NCBI RefSeq assembly: GCF_000801105.2
Contig: NC_079516.1
Location: forward strand, 18,568,998-18,632,997
Direction of reading: 5' to 3'
DNA from: Raphanus sativus
Taxonomy: Eukaryota > Streptophyta > Magnoliopsida > Brassicales > Brassicaceae
DNA: 64,000 bases
The notes beneath the pieces are model-generated. The model was not told where the DNA came from, made no database searches, and was given only the letters and a program-made list of their open reading frames with translations. A program made the translations under genes and the position numbers. Below are positions 23,219-34,630 of the stretch, in pieces (position 1 is the stretch's first letter; the number at the start of each line of letters is the position of its first letter).

Positions 23219-24219
23219 GCGTGTGGAGCTGGAACTGCCGAGGTGCAGGAAGCACTGAGGCAGTTCAAACCATCCGGGAAGTTCGTCGTCGTTTCTTTCC
23301 GGATATCATGTTCTTGATGGAGACGAAGCAAAAGTTTGGTTACATGGAAAGTTTACAGAAAAGTTTGGGTTACGATAAGATTTTCACTGTTGAGCCTCGT
23401 GGATTAAGTGGGGGCTTGGCGGTTTTCTGGAAGAATAGCTACAATATCGAGATTCTTTCGGGAGATAGTAGAATTATTGACATGAAAGTGATATGTCAAT
23501 CGATGTCTTTTTTCCTATATTGTGTTTATGGAGACCCAGTAAGAGGAAGAAGACATGAAGTTTGGGATAGATTGGTAGCCATCGGTGTGATACGAGATGA
23601 GGCTTGGCTACTAACTGGTGACTTTAACGAGCTAATGTCAAATGAAGACAAGCTTGGTGGTGTGGTAAGGGAGGATTCTACATTCTGGGGCTTCAGGAAT
23701 ATGGCTCTGTTCTGCAAGATTAGAGAACTGAGAAGCTCTGGCAATGTCCTCTCCTGGCATGGATGGCGTGAAGGTGTGTGGGTTCAGTGTAGACTTGACA
23801 GATGTTTTGGTAATGACCAATGGTTTAACTTGTTCCCAAGATCGAGTGTTGACTATGGTGGAATGTGGGGCTCTGATCATCGCGACCTACTGATTGGTTT
23901 CGCTCTGGAACAACGAGAGATCAATAGGGGCAGATTCTACCTTGACAACAGGATGTTCTCGAAACCGGGATTTGAAGAAGCTATAATTGGTGGTTGGGGT
24001 GACAGAGAAGGGCAGATACCATTGATGGATCGTATAACGAACTGCAGACGAGAGATATCCAAATGGAGAAAGGCCTCTGACCTGAACTCCCATGAGAGAA
24101 TCATTCGTTTGAAAGCAGCCTATGAAGTGGAAATCACAAAGCTCCATCCTGCTAGGGTGATCATGTTAAGCCTTAAACGACAACTTGCTGAAGCTTATAG
24201 GGATGAGGAGCTTTTCTAG
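23215..24219 (+). CDS. LINE ORF2, endonuclease part (ends at amber)
   Basis: N-terminal part of ORF2, an AP-type endonuclease that nicks the target for target-primed reverse transcription. The catalytic landmarks are all present: WNCRG (residues 6-10), METK (E36), TGDFNE (D136, N138), RLDR (193-196) and SDH (220-222). The frame stops at TAG (24217-24219) in the sequence ELF-stop-RQKCREEW. The same frame then continues open for over 1000 codons; related elements have Trp here, so TGG to TAG is the likely lesion. Confidence 0.88.
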   Translation: MSVWSWNCRGAGSTEAVQTIREVRRRFFPDIMFLMETKQKFGYMESLQKSLGYDKIFTVEPRGLSGGLAVFWKNSYNIEILSGDSRIIDMKVICQSMSFFLYCVYGDPVRGRRHEVWDRLVAIGVIRDEAWLLTGDFNELMSNEDKLGGVVREDSTFWGFRNMALFCKIRELRSSGNVLSWHGWREGVWVQCRLDRCFGNDQWFNLFPRSSVDYGGMWGSDHRDLLIGFALEQREINRGRFYLDNRMFSKPGFEEAIIGGWGDREGQIPLMDRITNCRREISKWRKASDLNSHERIIRLKAAYEVEITKLHPARVIMLSLKRQLAEAYRDEELF

Positions 24220-27200
24220 AGACAAAAATGCAGAGAAGAGTGGCTAAGAGATGGAGATCGAAACACTAAGTATTTCCATAATGTGGTGAAGGGCAGGAAG
24301 GTAAAGAACAGAATCATTATGTTACTCGATGAGTGGGGCAATGAGCATTTCTCGGAGGGATCCAAAGGAGAAATTGCTACTAACTACTTTCGGGAACTGT
24401 TCTTGAGCTCTAACCCGTATGATCTTGAGTCCCTCTTCTCGGACTTCCCATCTCGCATCACAGAAGAGATGAATGTGAGTTTGACTGCGACAGTTTCACC
24501 TGAGGAGATTAAAAAAGCAGCTATGAGTATTGATGGTGGTAGTGCTCCGGGAGAAGATGGGCTTACAGGCTCCTTTTATCAGAAGTATTGGCACATTGTT
24601 GGGCCGGCGATCACGAAAGAGATCTTATACTTCTTTGAGACAACCATCATACCAGAAGGATGGAACCACACACAGCTGAGCCTCATCCCAAAGATCTCAA
24701 ACCCGTCTCGTATGAAGGACATGAGGCCTATCAGCTTATGCTCGGTGCAATATAAAATCATCTCCAAGGTTTTATGTAACCGTTTGGAGCGTTTCTTGCC
24801 AGACGTGGTCTCTGAGACTCAAGGAGCCTTTGTATCAGGGCGCTTAATCTCAGATAATATCATCATTGCCCACGAGATGATTCATTCGCTTAGAACGAAC
24901 GATAGAGTGTCGGAGGGGTTTATGGCCATTAAAACTGATATGTCGAAAGCGTATGATCGGGTTGAATGGTGCTTTCTAGAGACTTTATTGGAAAGGATGG
25001 GCTTTGATCGTGTCTGGGTACGTTGGATTATGGCCTGCGTGAGTACTGTCTCTTATTCAGTTTTACTTAATGGAAGTTCCCATGGCTTTATCAAACCAGA
25101 GCGTGGCTTACGGCAGGGAGATCCCCTCTCTCCTTTCTTGTTTATATTATGTGCGGAGGCTCTAGTGGGATGTTTGAACAGAGCAGCTGATAAGGGGAAC
25201 CTCCATGGCATTCAGATTGGTTCACAAGGTCCTTCAGTGCACCACCTTCTCTTCGCGGATGACAGTTTGTTGATTTGCAAAGCTGATGTCATGGAGGCTA
25301 CTGAGATTCTAAATTGCCTCAAGATGTATGGTGATGCCTCGGGCCAGCTTATCAACCCGGAGAAATCCTCTATCATCTTTGGAAGCAAGGTTAATGGTGT
25401 AACTAAAACAGAGGTTAAAGAGGTGTTAGGAATTGAAGCGGAGGGGGGTGATGGCATGTATCTGGGTCTCCCAGAATGTTTTAGCGGTTCTAAGATGCAA
25501 CTTCTCAGTTTCTTGCGAGGGAAGCTTCAAGGTCGCCTGAGTGGATGGTTTGCAAAATCATTATCACAGGGAGGCAAAGAGATCCTGCTCAAATCTATAT
25601 GTCTAGCGCTTCCCATCTACGCAATGTCATGTTTCCGTCTACCAAAAGATACGTGCGCCCGCTTGAGAAGTGCCATGATTGAGTTTTGGTGGAGTAGTGG
25701 TAACAATAGGAAAAATATTGCGTGGGTTGCATGGGAGAAGCTCTGTAAATCGAAAGATAAAAGAGGGTTGGGATTCAAAGATTTGGAGAAGTTTAACCAA
25801 GCCTTGCTAGCAAAGCAAGCGGCAAGAATTTTGAATAATCCGGATTCACTCTTAGCGCAAGTGCTAAAGCAACGGTACTTTAAAAACTCCTCCTTCCTTG
25901 AAGCTGGCCTGGGCTCAAGACCTTCTTTTGCTTGGCGAAGCATTGTTCATGGACGAGGACTCTTGCAGCAAGGATTAATGACCAGAGTTGGCTCGGGTAC
26001 CAACACGAAAGTATGGTGGGATCGTTGGGTTTTGGACAAAGTTCCTCGTGTTCCAGAGTATAGGCAAGATTCTGTGATTGATCTAACACTGACAGTTGCA
26101 GATTTGGTTGACCACAACTCGGGAGCTTGGAACAGAGCACTTATTTATGATACTTTTGTACAAAAAGATGCAGAGTTGATCTTGGATATGAAGAGATCAG
26201 TTAATCGTCCTGATGAGATCGTATGGGGCTTATTGAAGAACGGTTTATATTCTTCAAAGAGTGGATATGCTCTTTTGGACACGTTAGAAGATATAAACTC
26301 TCCTCCTTTGACGCAGACTCCACCGGTAGAAACCCAACTTTGGCAAGCAATATGGAAAACGAAGACGACTCCTAAGCTTCGTCACTTCCTGTGGCGAATT
26401 CGAGCTGGAGCTTTAGCAGTCAAGGAGAGGTTGAGTTCAAGAGGCATTCAGCTGGATACAACCTGTTCATCGTGTAATGATGGTCCCGAAGATATTGGAC
26501 ACGTTCTCTTCCAATGCAAATTTGCCCAGGAGGTTTGGGCTTTAGCAGCGGTTCCTATGCCTCCTTCTGGTAGGTGGTCCCGATCTGTTTTCCTCAACCT
26601 TCATCATCTGATAGCCTGCAGTAAGAAGCATAGTCTCCAACCGGAAGCTGGAGCAATCTTCCCATGGCTTTTGTGGCACATATGGAAAGCTAGAAATAGC
26701 TTCTGTTTCGAATTCACGAGGTTAGATCCTGCTATGGTATGGGAGAAAGCGAAGATGGAAGCTGAAGTGTGGAGAAACTTACAAACTGCTCCTCATGATA
26801 GAACTCCCTCTGCAGTACCGACAAGGGTAATTTCAAACAAGTGGACTAAGCCGATGTCTAATTGGGTTAAATGCAATATATCCTCTTCTTGGGTATCTCA
26901 GAACCCGCTCAGTGGAGGTGCTTGGATTGTTAGAGATTCGACTGGTAAGGTCGTCTTCCACAGCAGAAGGTCTTTTAGTAATCTGGAGAATTCCCTGATA
27001 ACTGATCTCACCTCTCTTCAATGGGCAGTAGAATCTATGAAAAGCCTGAGAATTGATAAGGTGATGTTTGAAACTTCGTCACTTGCGCTCAGGGATGCTT
27101 TCTATCATCGTTCATTAGACCCTCAAGTTGGTCAGAAGGTAAATGAGATCCTCCAAGGTCTAAACACCTTTATGGAATGGAGACTAGACCATGTGGAAAG

Positions 27201-27336
27201 TAGTGGAAACAGAGCAGCGAAGTTGATAGCTCAAAGCGTCACCGACGACCATCGTTTCAACTCTTACGTTGCTACGGGCGGTCCTTCCTGGCTCCAGATC
27301 CTGTTACATCAGGAATCTTCGGTGTCTGGCTCCTAA
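24220..27336 (+). CDS. LINE ORF2, reverse transcriptase and RNase H-like part
   Basis: Same frame as the endonuclease part, resuming after the amber codon; the first ATG in frame is 24283. RT motifs in order (counted from that ATG): SAPGEDGLTGSFY (about 87-99), DMRPISLC, GAFVSGRLISDNI, IKTDMSKAYDRVEW (D219), RGLRQGDPLSPFLF and LLFADDSLL (catalytic DD at 326-327). Then come a zf-RVT-like module (IWKTKTTPKLRHFLWRI with CSSCN...HVLFQC) and a C-terminal RNase H-like segment. In the latter, the positions usually holding acidic catalytic residues read KCNISSSW, ITDLTSLQWA and FETSSL, so cleavage activity is doubtful. Without readthrough the RT cannot be made from ORF2. Confidence 0.9.
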   Translation, partial: RQKCREEWLRDGDRNTKYFHNVVKGRKVKNRIIMLLDEWGNEHFSEGSKGEIATNYFRELFLSSNPYDLESLFSDFPSRITEEMNVSLTATVSPEEIKKAAMSIDGGSAPGEDGLTGSFYQKYWHIVGPAITKEILYFFETTIIPEGWNHTQLSLIPKISNPSRMKDMRPISLCSVQYKIISKVLCNRLERFLPDVVSETQGAFVSGRLISDNIIIAHEMIHSLRTNDRVSEGFMAIKTDMSKAYDRVEWCFLETLLERMGFDRVWVRWIMACVSTVSYSVLLNGSSHGFIKPERGLRQGDPLSPFLFILCAEALVGCLNRAADKGNLHGIQIGSQGPSVHHLLFADDSLLICKADVMEATEILNCLKMYGDASGQLINPEKSSIIFGSKVNGVTKTEVKEVLGIEAEGGDGMYLGLPECFSGSKMQLLSFLRGKLQGRLSGWFAKSLSQGGKEILLKSICLALPIYAMSCFRLPKDTCARLRSAMIEFWWSSGNNRKNIAWVAWEKLCKSKDKRGLGFKDLEKFNQALLAKQAARILNNPDSLLAQVLKQRYFKNSSFLEAGLGSRPSFAWRSIVHGRGLLQQGLMTRVGSGTNTKVWWDRWVLDKVPRVPEYRQDSVIDLTLTVADLVDHNSGAWNRALIYDTFVQKDAELILDMKRSVNRPDEIVWGLLKNGLYSSKSGYALLDTLEDINSPPLTQTPPVETQLWQAIWKTKTTPKLRHFLWRIRAGALAVKERLSSRGIQLDTTCSSCNDGPEDIGHVLFQCKFAQEVWALAAVPMPPSGRWSRSVFLNLHHLIACSKKHSLQPEAGAIFPWLLWHIWKARNSFCFEFTRLDPAMVWEKAKMEAEVWRNLQTAPHDRTPSAVPTRVISNKWTKPMSNWVKCNISSSWVSQNPLSGGAWIVRDSTGKVVFHSRRSFSNLENSLITDLTSLQWAVESMKSLRIDKVMFETSSLALRDAFYHRSLDPQVGQKVNEILQGLNTFMEWRLDHVESSGNRAAKLIAQSVTDDHRFNSYVATGGPSWLQILLHQESSVSGS

Positions 27337-27550
27337 GATAACCTCTATGGTTTCTGTCTTGCGAGCGCTTACTGTAATGCTGCCTACTGGTGGTTCTCTT
27401 CTTCTTCTTTATGTCTTTCTTAGTTATTTTCTTTCTGGCTTGTTGAATTGGCTTTGCCTTTGTTTTGTTTGCTACCTTGTTCGATTCAGGCTTTGCCCTG
27501 TCTGGGGTTTTCACCCTCTTTAATGATAATGCAGTGTTAAAAAAAAAAAA

Positions 27551-30482
27551 GACCCGAACCGAATCATGTATCTTGGGTCGGGCCCGGTTCGAATTTTTAG
27601 ATCGGGTAATGGTAAAGCCTAGCTGAAACTGATATTCTGTGTTTTTTGTATGCATCAACCCGTAGAATATCAAAAATATGTACTAATACAGTGAATTATT
27701 TTTTTAAAAAATTCCACATCGTATTTTCAGGATGAAACAAAAAAAGTCATTCGTATTTTCTTTTATTTTGTTCCACATTCTAAATATTCATGAATGAATG
27801 AAATTCATTACTATTGAGAAGTTGCTTAAAGTTCCCAATAAATTACCACTTTTCAAAATATATTCAATTAGAAAAATACTCTAACATTTGAATTTATAAT
27901 TTAGTAATTATTGTTTAGGGTTTAATATTAATTGGATGGTGTTGAGTTTATAAACTTCTATAAGCGCTTTATAAATTATTTTAAACATTTATAAATGCTT
28001 TAAGAGGTTTAGTTTAACCTTATCAAAATTTTAAAATATTTATGAAAATTGTTATCCTTTAAAAATATAAAATTGGTATCAAATTTTGTAGTGAAATTCA
28101 GATTCGCCATTCGTTATTTTATTAAAAATCAGTTTTAGTTCCTTTCTAGTTTCCATTTCTTTTCTATTACATAAATATTTTTTTCGGGAATAACCAGCTG
28201 AATGAAATAAGAATGTGTAACAAAATACTTATTAAAAATGAACAAAATAAATACAATTACAGTCATCGTATAATTAGAATGTTGAACAAAATGAATAAAA
28301 TGGAATGATGAATAGAAATGGAATCAGTATTATTTTTTGGAACTTAAAATGGAATAAGTATTTGCTAATTGGTTATTTCTCAATCTAGTTTTGAAACGTA
28401 TCCCTCTCGACTCAAAAAATTGTTGGTATTAATTGTAAACTTGCTCAATTGTTTTGTATTTTTTTTTTTTTAAATTGAACGGAGCATTAGGGTTCGTCAG
28501 AACAAGTAAGATAGATAAAACGTATTAGAAAAAAAAATAAACGTATAATAGGACATATTGGTCGGCGAAGTCGCCGGGCCATGTAGTATACTGAATTAAA
28601 GAAATGTCTCTTCCTACGACAAAACAAGATTAAATGAGAAGGCCGACATCTCGTGAATATCTTCGTCTGTTTCTTGCGTTGACTTAATTTATTTTCACCA
28701 GAATAATTATACTCTCTCTTTATGTTTGTATTTTGAAATTGAAATTTTTTTTAATTGTTTTCATGTTCTTTTTGGATCTATTATTCCTGTTTATCATCGT
28801 CACTTCTCTAGTACATCCATCTTCTGTTCTGTCATATTTATACTCGTGTGTGTAACTTTGTATATACACGTGTTTTATGAAAGATTCTTAATAGAAAGTC
28901 AACGAGTTCTAAACGTCAATTGCAGTTTTGTCTGTGTTACTCTGTATAGCTTATATATGTATTATGTATTTTGTGTATTATTAAAATCTATCACGGATCT
29001 TTTTATCTTCTTCTGAAGGTCAACGACGGTTGGAGATAATGGGAGCAAATGAAAACTTAATATATAGCTAGGAATATTATTTTGATTTTCAGTTCAAAAA
29101 GTTATTTTGATTTTAATGTATTTTTTATTTACTATGTTAAGGATTATAAACGTAAAAAGATTAGTGAAACGTATGATCCTAAGTTATCCTTCATAGAGAG
29201 GTGACTTTTAGTTTTAGTGTTTTGAGAAAAAAGAGAGGTTACTCATTAGTGAGTAGTATTTTGCAGGGGCAGAAGAAATATCTAATATTACAGTATTAAC
29301 AATTTTTTGACTTATGAATGCACAGTGAAATTCATTTACCCTCAAACAAAGTAACCAATAATGTATTTAAATTGAAAGTTCCAGAAAAATGAGTAAAAAT
29401 TTATCTGAAATCTTTTATTCGTGTAGTATATGGAATATATATAGGATTTGAAACCAGATTTGTGTAGTTATATGAAATTGATTTTTTAAATATTTCACAT
29501 ATGCCAGTGAATATGTTGGGATTGTCCAGAAATAGCTTGTCCGGACCATCAAATGTTAGTGGGACTTTTGCTGCAACCCATCGTGTTACACAAGGAACTT
29601 TTAATAACTATTAGTAGTTCCATGACGAACTAAGACATGCGACGGCTTTGAATAGTCTTTCAACAAGTTTGTTCTCAAACAAGAGATCCTTTAGATCGAG
29701 ATCTCAAAGTTACCAACTGAAGAAGGAAGCTTTCTGGAAGAAGAAATATGTTTTCTTTTGTCTGTGAAAAAGGTTATGTTTGATATAAATTTCAGAAATT
29801 TGATTTCACATATTATCCGTGCACCTCAGAAAATGAATCTACGGTTTAGCTCAACCAAATTCAGATAAACGACGCAACATCATGGAGTGACTGGGCCGAG
29901 TTATTGTCCAGATTGGTCACTGTCATCTCTTTGTTTAGGTTTCTGATAATTTGTCTCTTAGATTATCAGAATCAAGATTGTGTTTCAACCATCTTATTCA
30001 TTGATTTGATCTACAAAACAACGATTCACAAGATCACATGAAAAGCCGAAAGCGTGACACAAAAACATAGAGAAAAGCAATTCCTTTACGAGTCTTACTT
30101 CAGAGAAAACATTACCTTGCTGCAGCAAACATAAGCTAACTGTCATGAATCAGTCACCAAAATCACGAACAAGATATGAGCATAACAATCTTATAACATC
30201 GATATGATGCTCAACACCGCTCCATCCTCCATGTGTTGCTACTTGCTTGTTGATGACAAATATCAGATGTTACAACCCCAAACATTAGGGAGACAAGACA
30301 TGATAAAATCAAACATAACCACTACCTTAACCTCTAGACCAGTAACTCCAAATCAAACATTCACATAGAGAAATGAACGAATGATCAAACATTCAATTGG
30401 AATGCACCTAAATGAACATATCTTGTTTGTGGACAACTAATACTATATCCATTAACGACTGCGCTCATTAAAGACTATGTCC
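27551..30482. other. Intergenic stretch, no intact gene
   Basis: It begins with CCCGAACC-type repeat continuing from the left side of the LINE. ATTCATGAATGAATG and GAATGATGAATAG motifs at 27780-28330 look like a decayed MITE. The open frame at 28726-29016 is Phe/Val/Tyr-rich and matches nothing known. 29500-30480 is less AT-rich, but no exon structure or family could be recognised on either strand. Confidence 0.4.
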
Positions 30483-30625
30483 CCATTTACAGTTTTGACA
30501 GAAAAAACAATTTTACGATTTTGATGGAAAAATCGATTTTGCGATTCTGGAAAAAAAATCGATTTTGCAAATTTGATGAATTTATTTTTACTATTTAAGC
30601 GAAAAACATGGGTTTTGAAGTTTTA
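30483..30625 (+). repeat. TTTTGGCGGGAAAA-type minisatellite, block 1
   Basis: Imperfect units of about 25-28 bp with the pattern TTTTGAYRGAAAAAYCGATTTTGCGA. The same family appears inverted at 34210-34630 and directly at 42660-43026, 44370-44735 and 46080-46900. Confidence 0.65.
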
Positions 30626-31512
30626 GCAGGAGCATCTATCTATACTATTAAAGATCTATACTATTAAAGATGAAGTACAAAATTAAAATGTTTGGAAACA
30701 AGGATAGGAGATTAAATGAAGATTGTTTGGAAACATAGATAGTAGATTAAATACTTCTTTTTATTTGTACATTTAGCATTTACATTTATAATAAATTAAT
30801 TAGTTTTTTGTATTTCTTTGTTATTTGTAGATTTTGCCACTAAAATCAAACTAGATTAGGACCCGCCCTAAAGGGCGGAAATTGATTTGTCAAATTTCAA
30901 TTAATAATATATGGTATATATAATATGTGTATATAATATTATATATATTTTGTGTAACATTTTATATATATATATATATATATACATATTAGACATATAT
31001 ATAATATTTTAGTAAATATATATAGAATTTAATAGTGTTATAATTTGTGTTGTATTTGTTATTAGTTTTGTATTTAATCTTCTTTCATTTTTAGTATAAT
31101 AATTTGCCTTGTCACACTTTTTACCTTTTAACTTATACACATAGTTATGCATTTTTTCAAAAAAAAACTTATACACATAGTCTCGTAAAATTTAATATAT
31201 AAAAAACATATTTAAAAAATCTACTGACCATATGCCACCATTATTTAGTTGTTTGAACAAAAAAATCATGTTTTTGCATAACTGTGTATGTTGTGATATG
31301 ATGTAGGTGAAGAGTAAATATATGGAAGTAAAGTTAGTATTACGAACATGAGCCTATGTTGGTCTATGCCACAATTATTTGGTTTTTGGAAGATCAATGA
31401 GCATAAGCATACACGGTCTTTGTATGCTTACATTGTAAATGAGTCGGATATTTTTTCTCTTATGTTTGGAATGATATGGAACTCGTTGATTTAAGAGTGG
31501 TTCAGTTTTATA
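30626..31512. other. Helitron fragments and AT-rich DNA
   Basis: TCTATACTATTAAAGA occurs twice in tandem (30643-30670), the second copy preceded by A at 30654: a Helitron 5' end. At 30851-30877, CTAG, ATTAGGA and a CCGCCC...GGGCGG hairpin read on the minus strand as a Helitron 3' end (hairpin, then CTAG, then T). Neither terminus can be paired here, so these are nested, broken copies. A (TA)n tract lies at 30963-30986. Confidence 0.5.
31130..31180 (+). mobile_element. Ultrashort retroposition scar
   Basis: A 15-bp direct repeat AACTTATACACATAG (31130-31144 and 31166-31180) encloses 21 nt ending ATTTTTTC then A(7). The TTTTTTC-poly(A) junction is the same as that seen on the minus strand at 12995 and 15952. 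Confidence 0.7.
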
Positions 31513-32007
31513 TCTATCTTATTAAAGTAGAAGTACTTTAAGCTTCTTTTTGGTAATAGGGATAGGAATCTTAAAAAAAAAAAATTTGTTTGTTAACAAA
31601 GATAGTAGAGAATTTTGTCTTTTCCTTATTTAAATGATAGATTTAGTATTTAATGTATTTTCCTAATTTAAATAATAGATTTGTTTAATAGAATGAATCT
31701 TAACCAAAATAAATTTCCTTATAGATTTTTTGTTAACATTTAATATTTTTTATTAATAAAAATAATTAAATAAAAATCGCACATCAAAATCAATTTATAT
31801 ATCATATAAATAAAATATAAAATATTTTATTTATAAATTGTTAGTATAACACTTTTATAATATAAGTCCAATTAGTTATAAATATTAGATTTTTATATGA
31901 TACACTCTGATATAATAGACGATTAAATTCACATAATATAATTATTTAAAGTAATAAATAAAATTTTTGTTTTAAAATGTTATGCTAACAATTTTGTTTT
32001 AAAATGT

Positions 32008-32038
<31 letters not shown>

Positions 32039-32489
32039 TATATATATTAGAACAAAGAAAAATTGAAGTGAAAGCAAATATTTATACGGCCACGGGTTAA
32101 ACTATAGAAATAAATAACAATGGCGTAAGATATTTTTTTAACAAATTTATTTTAATTTCAAATATGTTTATATCTTTTATGTATTTATAAATTATTTTAT
32201 TTGTTATTAAGAATGCTAAGATTTTAGAATTGGAAAAAATTATGACCCATTTCTATATTATTTTAATTAGGAATTTAAAATTTATATCAAAATATTTTTT
32301 TAAACTTTTAATTTTTATTATAACTACAACCGTTAATTTTCAATCTGAATTTATGTTTAAATATTACAAATATATCATTTATAAATAAAAAACTAAAAAC
32401 ATAAAATAAATACCCGCCCACATCATTTATAAATAAAAAAATAAAAACATAAAATAAATACCCGCCCGATTGGGCGGGTCAAGATCTAG
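31513..32489 (+). mobile_element. Non-autonomous Helitron with clean ends
   Basis: The 5' end TCTATCTTATTAAAGTAG is preceded by A (31512). The 3' end has a perfect hairpin CCCGCCCGATTGGGCGGG (32461-32478), then CTAG (32486-32489) followed by T. That is the canonical A-to-T Helitron insertion. The interior is AT-rich (977 bp in all), with a partial duplication of the AAATAAATACCCGCCC subterminal region and a 27-bp tandem duplication near 31965-32010. No Rep/helicase. Confidence 0.85.
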
Positions 32490-32492
32490 TGA

Positions 32493-33407
32493 TCTAATTA
32501 TATTAAGAGATTAACCAAAAATATTATAAAAGTGTTACTGGTTACATTTAACTAATCTATGTTGGTTAAGATTTGGTTAATTTAAGTTGGTAGGTTGCAT
32601 TGTATAGGAGGCATAATATATTCTAGCAACAACTATGAAAGAGTCCAAAATTTAAATGAGAACTTCAAATAGTAGATAATCCCTAAATTAATAGATTAGA
32701 TATTAAAATTAATTAATTATAATGAGAAAGAAATAAAAATCACTTAATTTATTAATATAGATGTTTTCTGATATGAAAAAGGAATATACTCAGTTATACT
32801 TAATTGATTTGAAATCATAATTTTCAGAAATAATTACATGTAAAAAAACTAATCTACTGTGATTCTCTACAAATCTAATTAACATTCCAATTTAGATTTT
32901 TATTCATTTTTATATAAAATAATCTAACATAATTTTTAAAATAATTGACATATTAATTTTTATATAAAATAAAGTGAACTACAATATTTTTTGCAATTTA
33001 TGGTTGTTGTTTCTTTGCGGTGAAAATAAAAACATAAGCTGTAATATATAGTATATATTAATTTGCTGCATAAAATTTTTAAGAAAACAAAATATAATAA
33101 AATTAATAATAATTCATAGAAAAATACTGTAAAAAATAATTTTCAAAAAGATAAACAAAAAAGCAATAGGTTAACATATGAATTAATTCAAAAATATGAC
33201 TAAATTGTTTAAAGGTATATAACTTTGTAAAACTATTACTTAAGTGTTTACGGTTCACAAAATGTCACCGACGTCCCTGTTACACAATACAGTTACTGAA
33301 CAGTTTACTTAATTAGTAAAATTGGAACCATTAGATTGTAATTTTTTAAAATATTTATATATATAATAAAAACAAAGATCCGTTTTGTTGGGCAGATTAT
33401 GATCTAG
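32493..33407 (+). mobile_element. Decayed Helitron adjacent to the previous one
   Basis: It starts A|TCTAATTATATTAAGAG and ends with a CCGTTTTGTTGG hairpin-like remnant, then GATCTAG (to 33407) followed by T. The ends are more degenerate than those of the neighbour, so this is tentative. The AT-rich interior has no open frame of note. Confidence 0.45.
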
Positions 33408-33579
33408 TTTATATTATAATCATCAACAAGAAAAACCGGAAGTGCATTATTGTCCAACAGATTTTGATTTGTGTTGTAAACCCACTTTCAGGATTTAAGA
33501 AAACTTACATTCCTTAAACTTTCAAACCTCAAAACCCTTCTTGAAACAACATGAGAATATTATAATGTGAAACTTAATA

Positions 33580-33829
33580 TTCCTTCCGTTTCACAAATAT
33601 ATTAGTTTTGAAAAATTTATCTGTTTCACAAAGATAGTAGTTTTATGTTTCAAATACAACTTTTTGCTTGTTTACTTGTTTTACCTATACTAATTAAGAA
33701 TAGTTACCAGCTATAATAAATTAACTCTTTTAAAATTTTGATATGAGAAAATGGTTATTTTTGATATTGCATATTTATTTTAAAAGCGTGTGGAAAAGCT
33801 AAACAAGTATCTTTGTGGAACAGAGGGAG
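33580..33829. mobile_element. Stowaway-type MITE with TA target site
   Basis: Terminal inverted repeats TTCCTTCCGTTTCACAAA (left) and the complement of CTCCCTCTGTTCCACAAA (right) enclose 250 bp. TA dinucleotides flank at 33578-33579 and 33830-33831. CTCCCTCCGT-type ends with a TA duplication are the Tc1/mariner Stowaway signature. Confidence 0.8.
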
Positions 33830-34209
33830 TAGTAAAGTGTATTTGTAGGATTCACGGTAGAGTGATAACTCATCTTTTTCTGATTTCTTTGAACTGTAAC
33901 TAGTTAATGCTTAGCCAGTTAGCCGTGCCAGATCCTCTGTTCTAAAACTCTTACACATAGCATAACATGCCAAGGCTTAGAGACATATTCACACACAAGT
34001 TAATTACAAATATAGTAAAGTGCTGTTCGTTTGCTAACCCGGGTGATCCATGTAGGTGAATATGCAAATTGATGTTCGTTTTATACATTAAAATGCTACA
34101 TCAAGGTAGATCATCCAGCTGCATTTATGAAAACTCATCTCAAATTCTCATTCAAATGAGGGTGAGTCTTCATAGAACATTTGGGCGAAGGTGAGTATTT
34201 ACCAAAAAA
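33830..34209. other. Short intergenic stretch with TGTTCGTTT motifs
   Basis: No gene. CTGTTCGTTTGC (34022) and GATGTTCGTTTTATAC (34071) echo the terminal and subterminal motifs of the Pack-type element at 623-3210 and may be one end of a relative. No opposite end was found. Confidence 0.4.
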
Positions 34210-34630
34210 TTGATAACTTTTTTGTCGAACAAAAAAAAATTCTCGTCAACTGAAAAATGCAATTTCTCGTCTAAACCAAGAAAACGCAAATTTCCGGCTA
34301 AAACTGAAAACGTAATTCCCCGCCAAACCAAAAAAAAAAATCCCGCCAAAACCGAAAAACGCAATTTCCTGTCAAAACCGGAAAACACAATTTCTCGTCA
34401 AAATCGAAAAAACACAATTTCCCACCAAAACCGAAAAGTGCAATTTTTCGCCAAAACCGGAAAACACATTTTCTCGTTAAAATCTGGAAAACACAATATC
34501 CCATCAAAACAGGAAAATACAAGTTCTCGCCAAAACCAGAAAACACACTTTTCCACTAAAACCGAGAAAACAAAATTTCTTACCAAAAACGGAAAAACGC
34601 AATTTCCCGCCAAAACCGAGAAAACGCAAT
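34210..34630 (-). repeat. TTTTGGCGGGAAAA-type minisatellite, block 2 (inverted)
   Basis: About 15 imperfect units of about 27 bp with the pattern CCCGCCAAAACCGAAAAACGCAATTT. It is the reverse complement of the units at 30483, 42660 and 46440. The long frames it produces (Lys/Thr-rich forward, Phe-rich reverse) are repeat artefacts. Confidence 0.8.

Larger units (their letters stand above)
21440..27550 (+). mobile_element. Near-full-length plant LINE (L1-type retrotransposon)
   Basis: A GC-richer 6.1-kb island with the full L1-type layout: a 5' leader (about 21440-21817), ORF1, an ATGA start/stop overlap, ORF2 (endonuclease, reverse transcriptase, RNase H-like region), a short 3' UTR and a terminal A tract at 27539-27550. 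The 5' end and target duplication are not resolved; AAGACCC-like sequence occurs on both sides but does not match cleanly. One amber codon interrupts ORF2; otherwise the reading frames are intact, so the insertion looks fairly young. Confidence 0.93.

Noticed and set aside
21360..27600. Target-site duplication of the LINE (AAGACCC-like sequence on both sides)
   Set aside because: The match is short, contains a mismatch or indel, and lies in a CCCGAA-rich repeat where chance matches are expected.
34022..34200. Second Pack-type or TGTTCGTTT-ended transposon
   Set aside because: Only one end-like motif is present; no inverted partner was found in the following sequence.
34210..34630. Spaced repeats resembling a CRISPR array
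   Set aside because: Units are contiguous and degenerate without unique spacers, there are no cas genes, and the DNA is plant nuclear.
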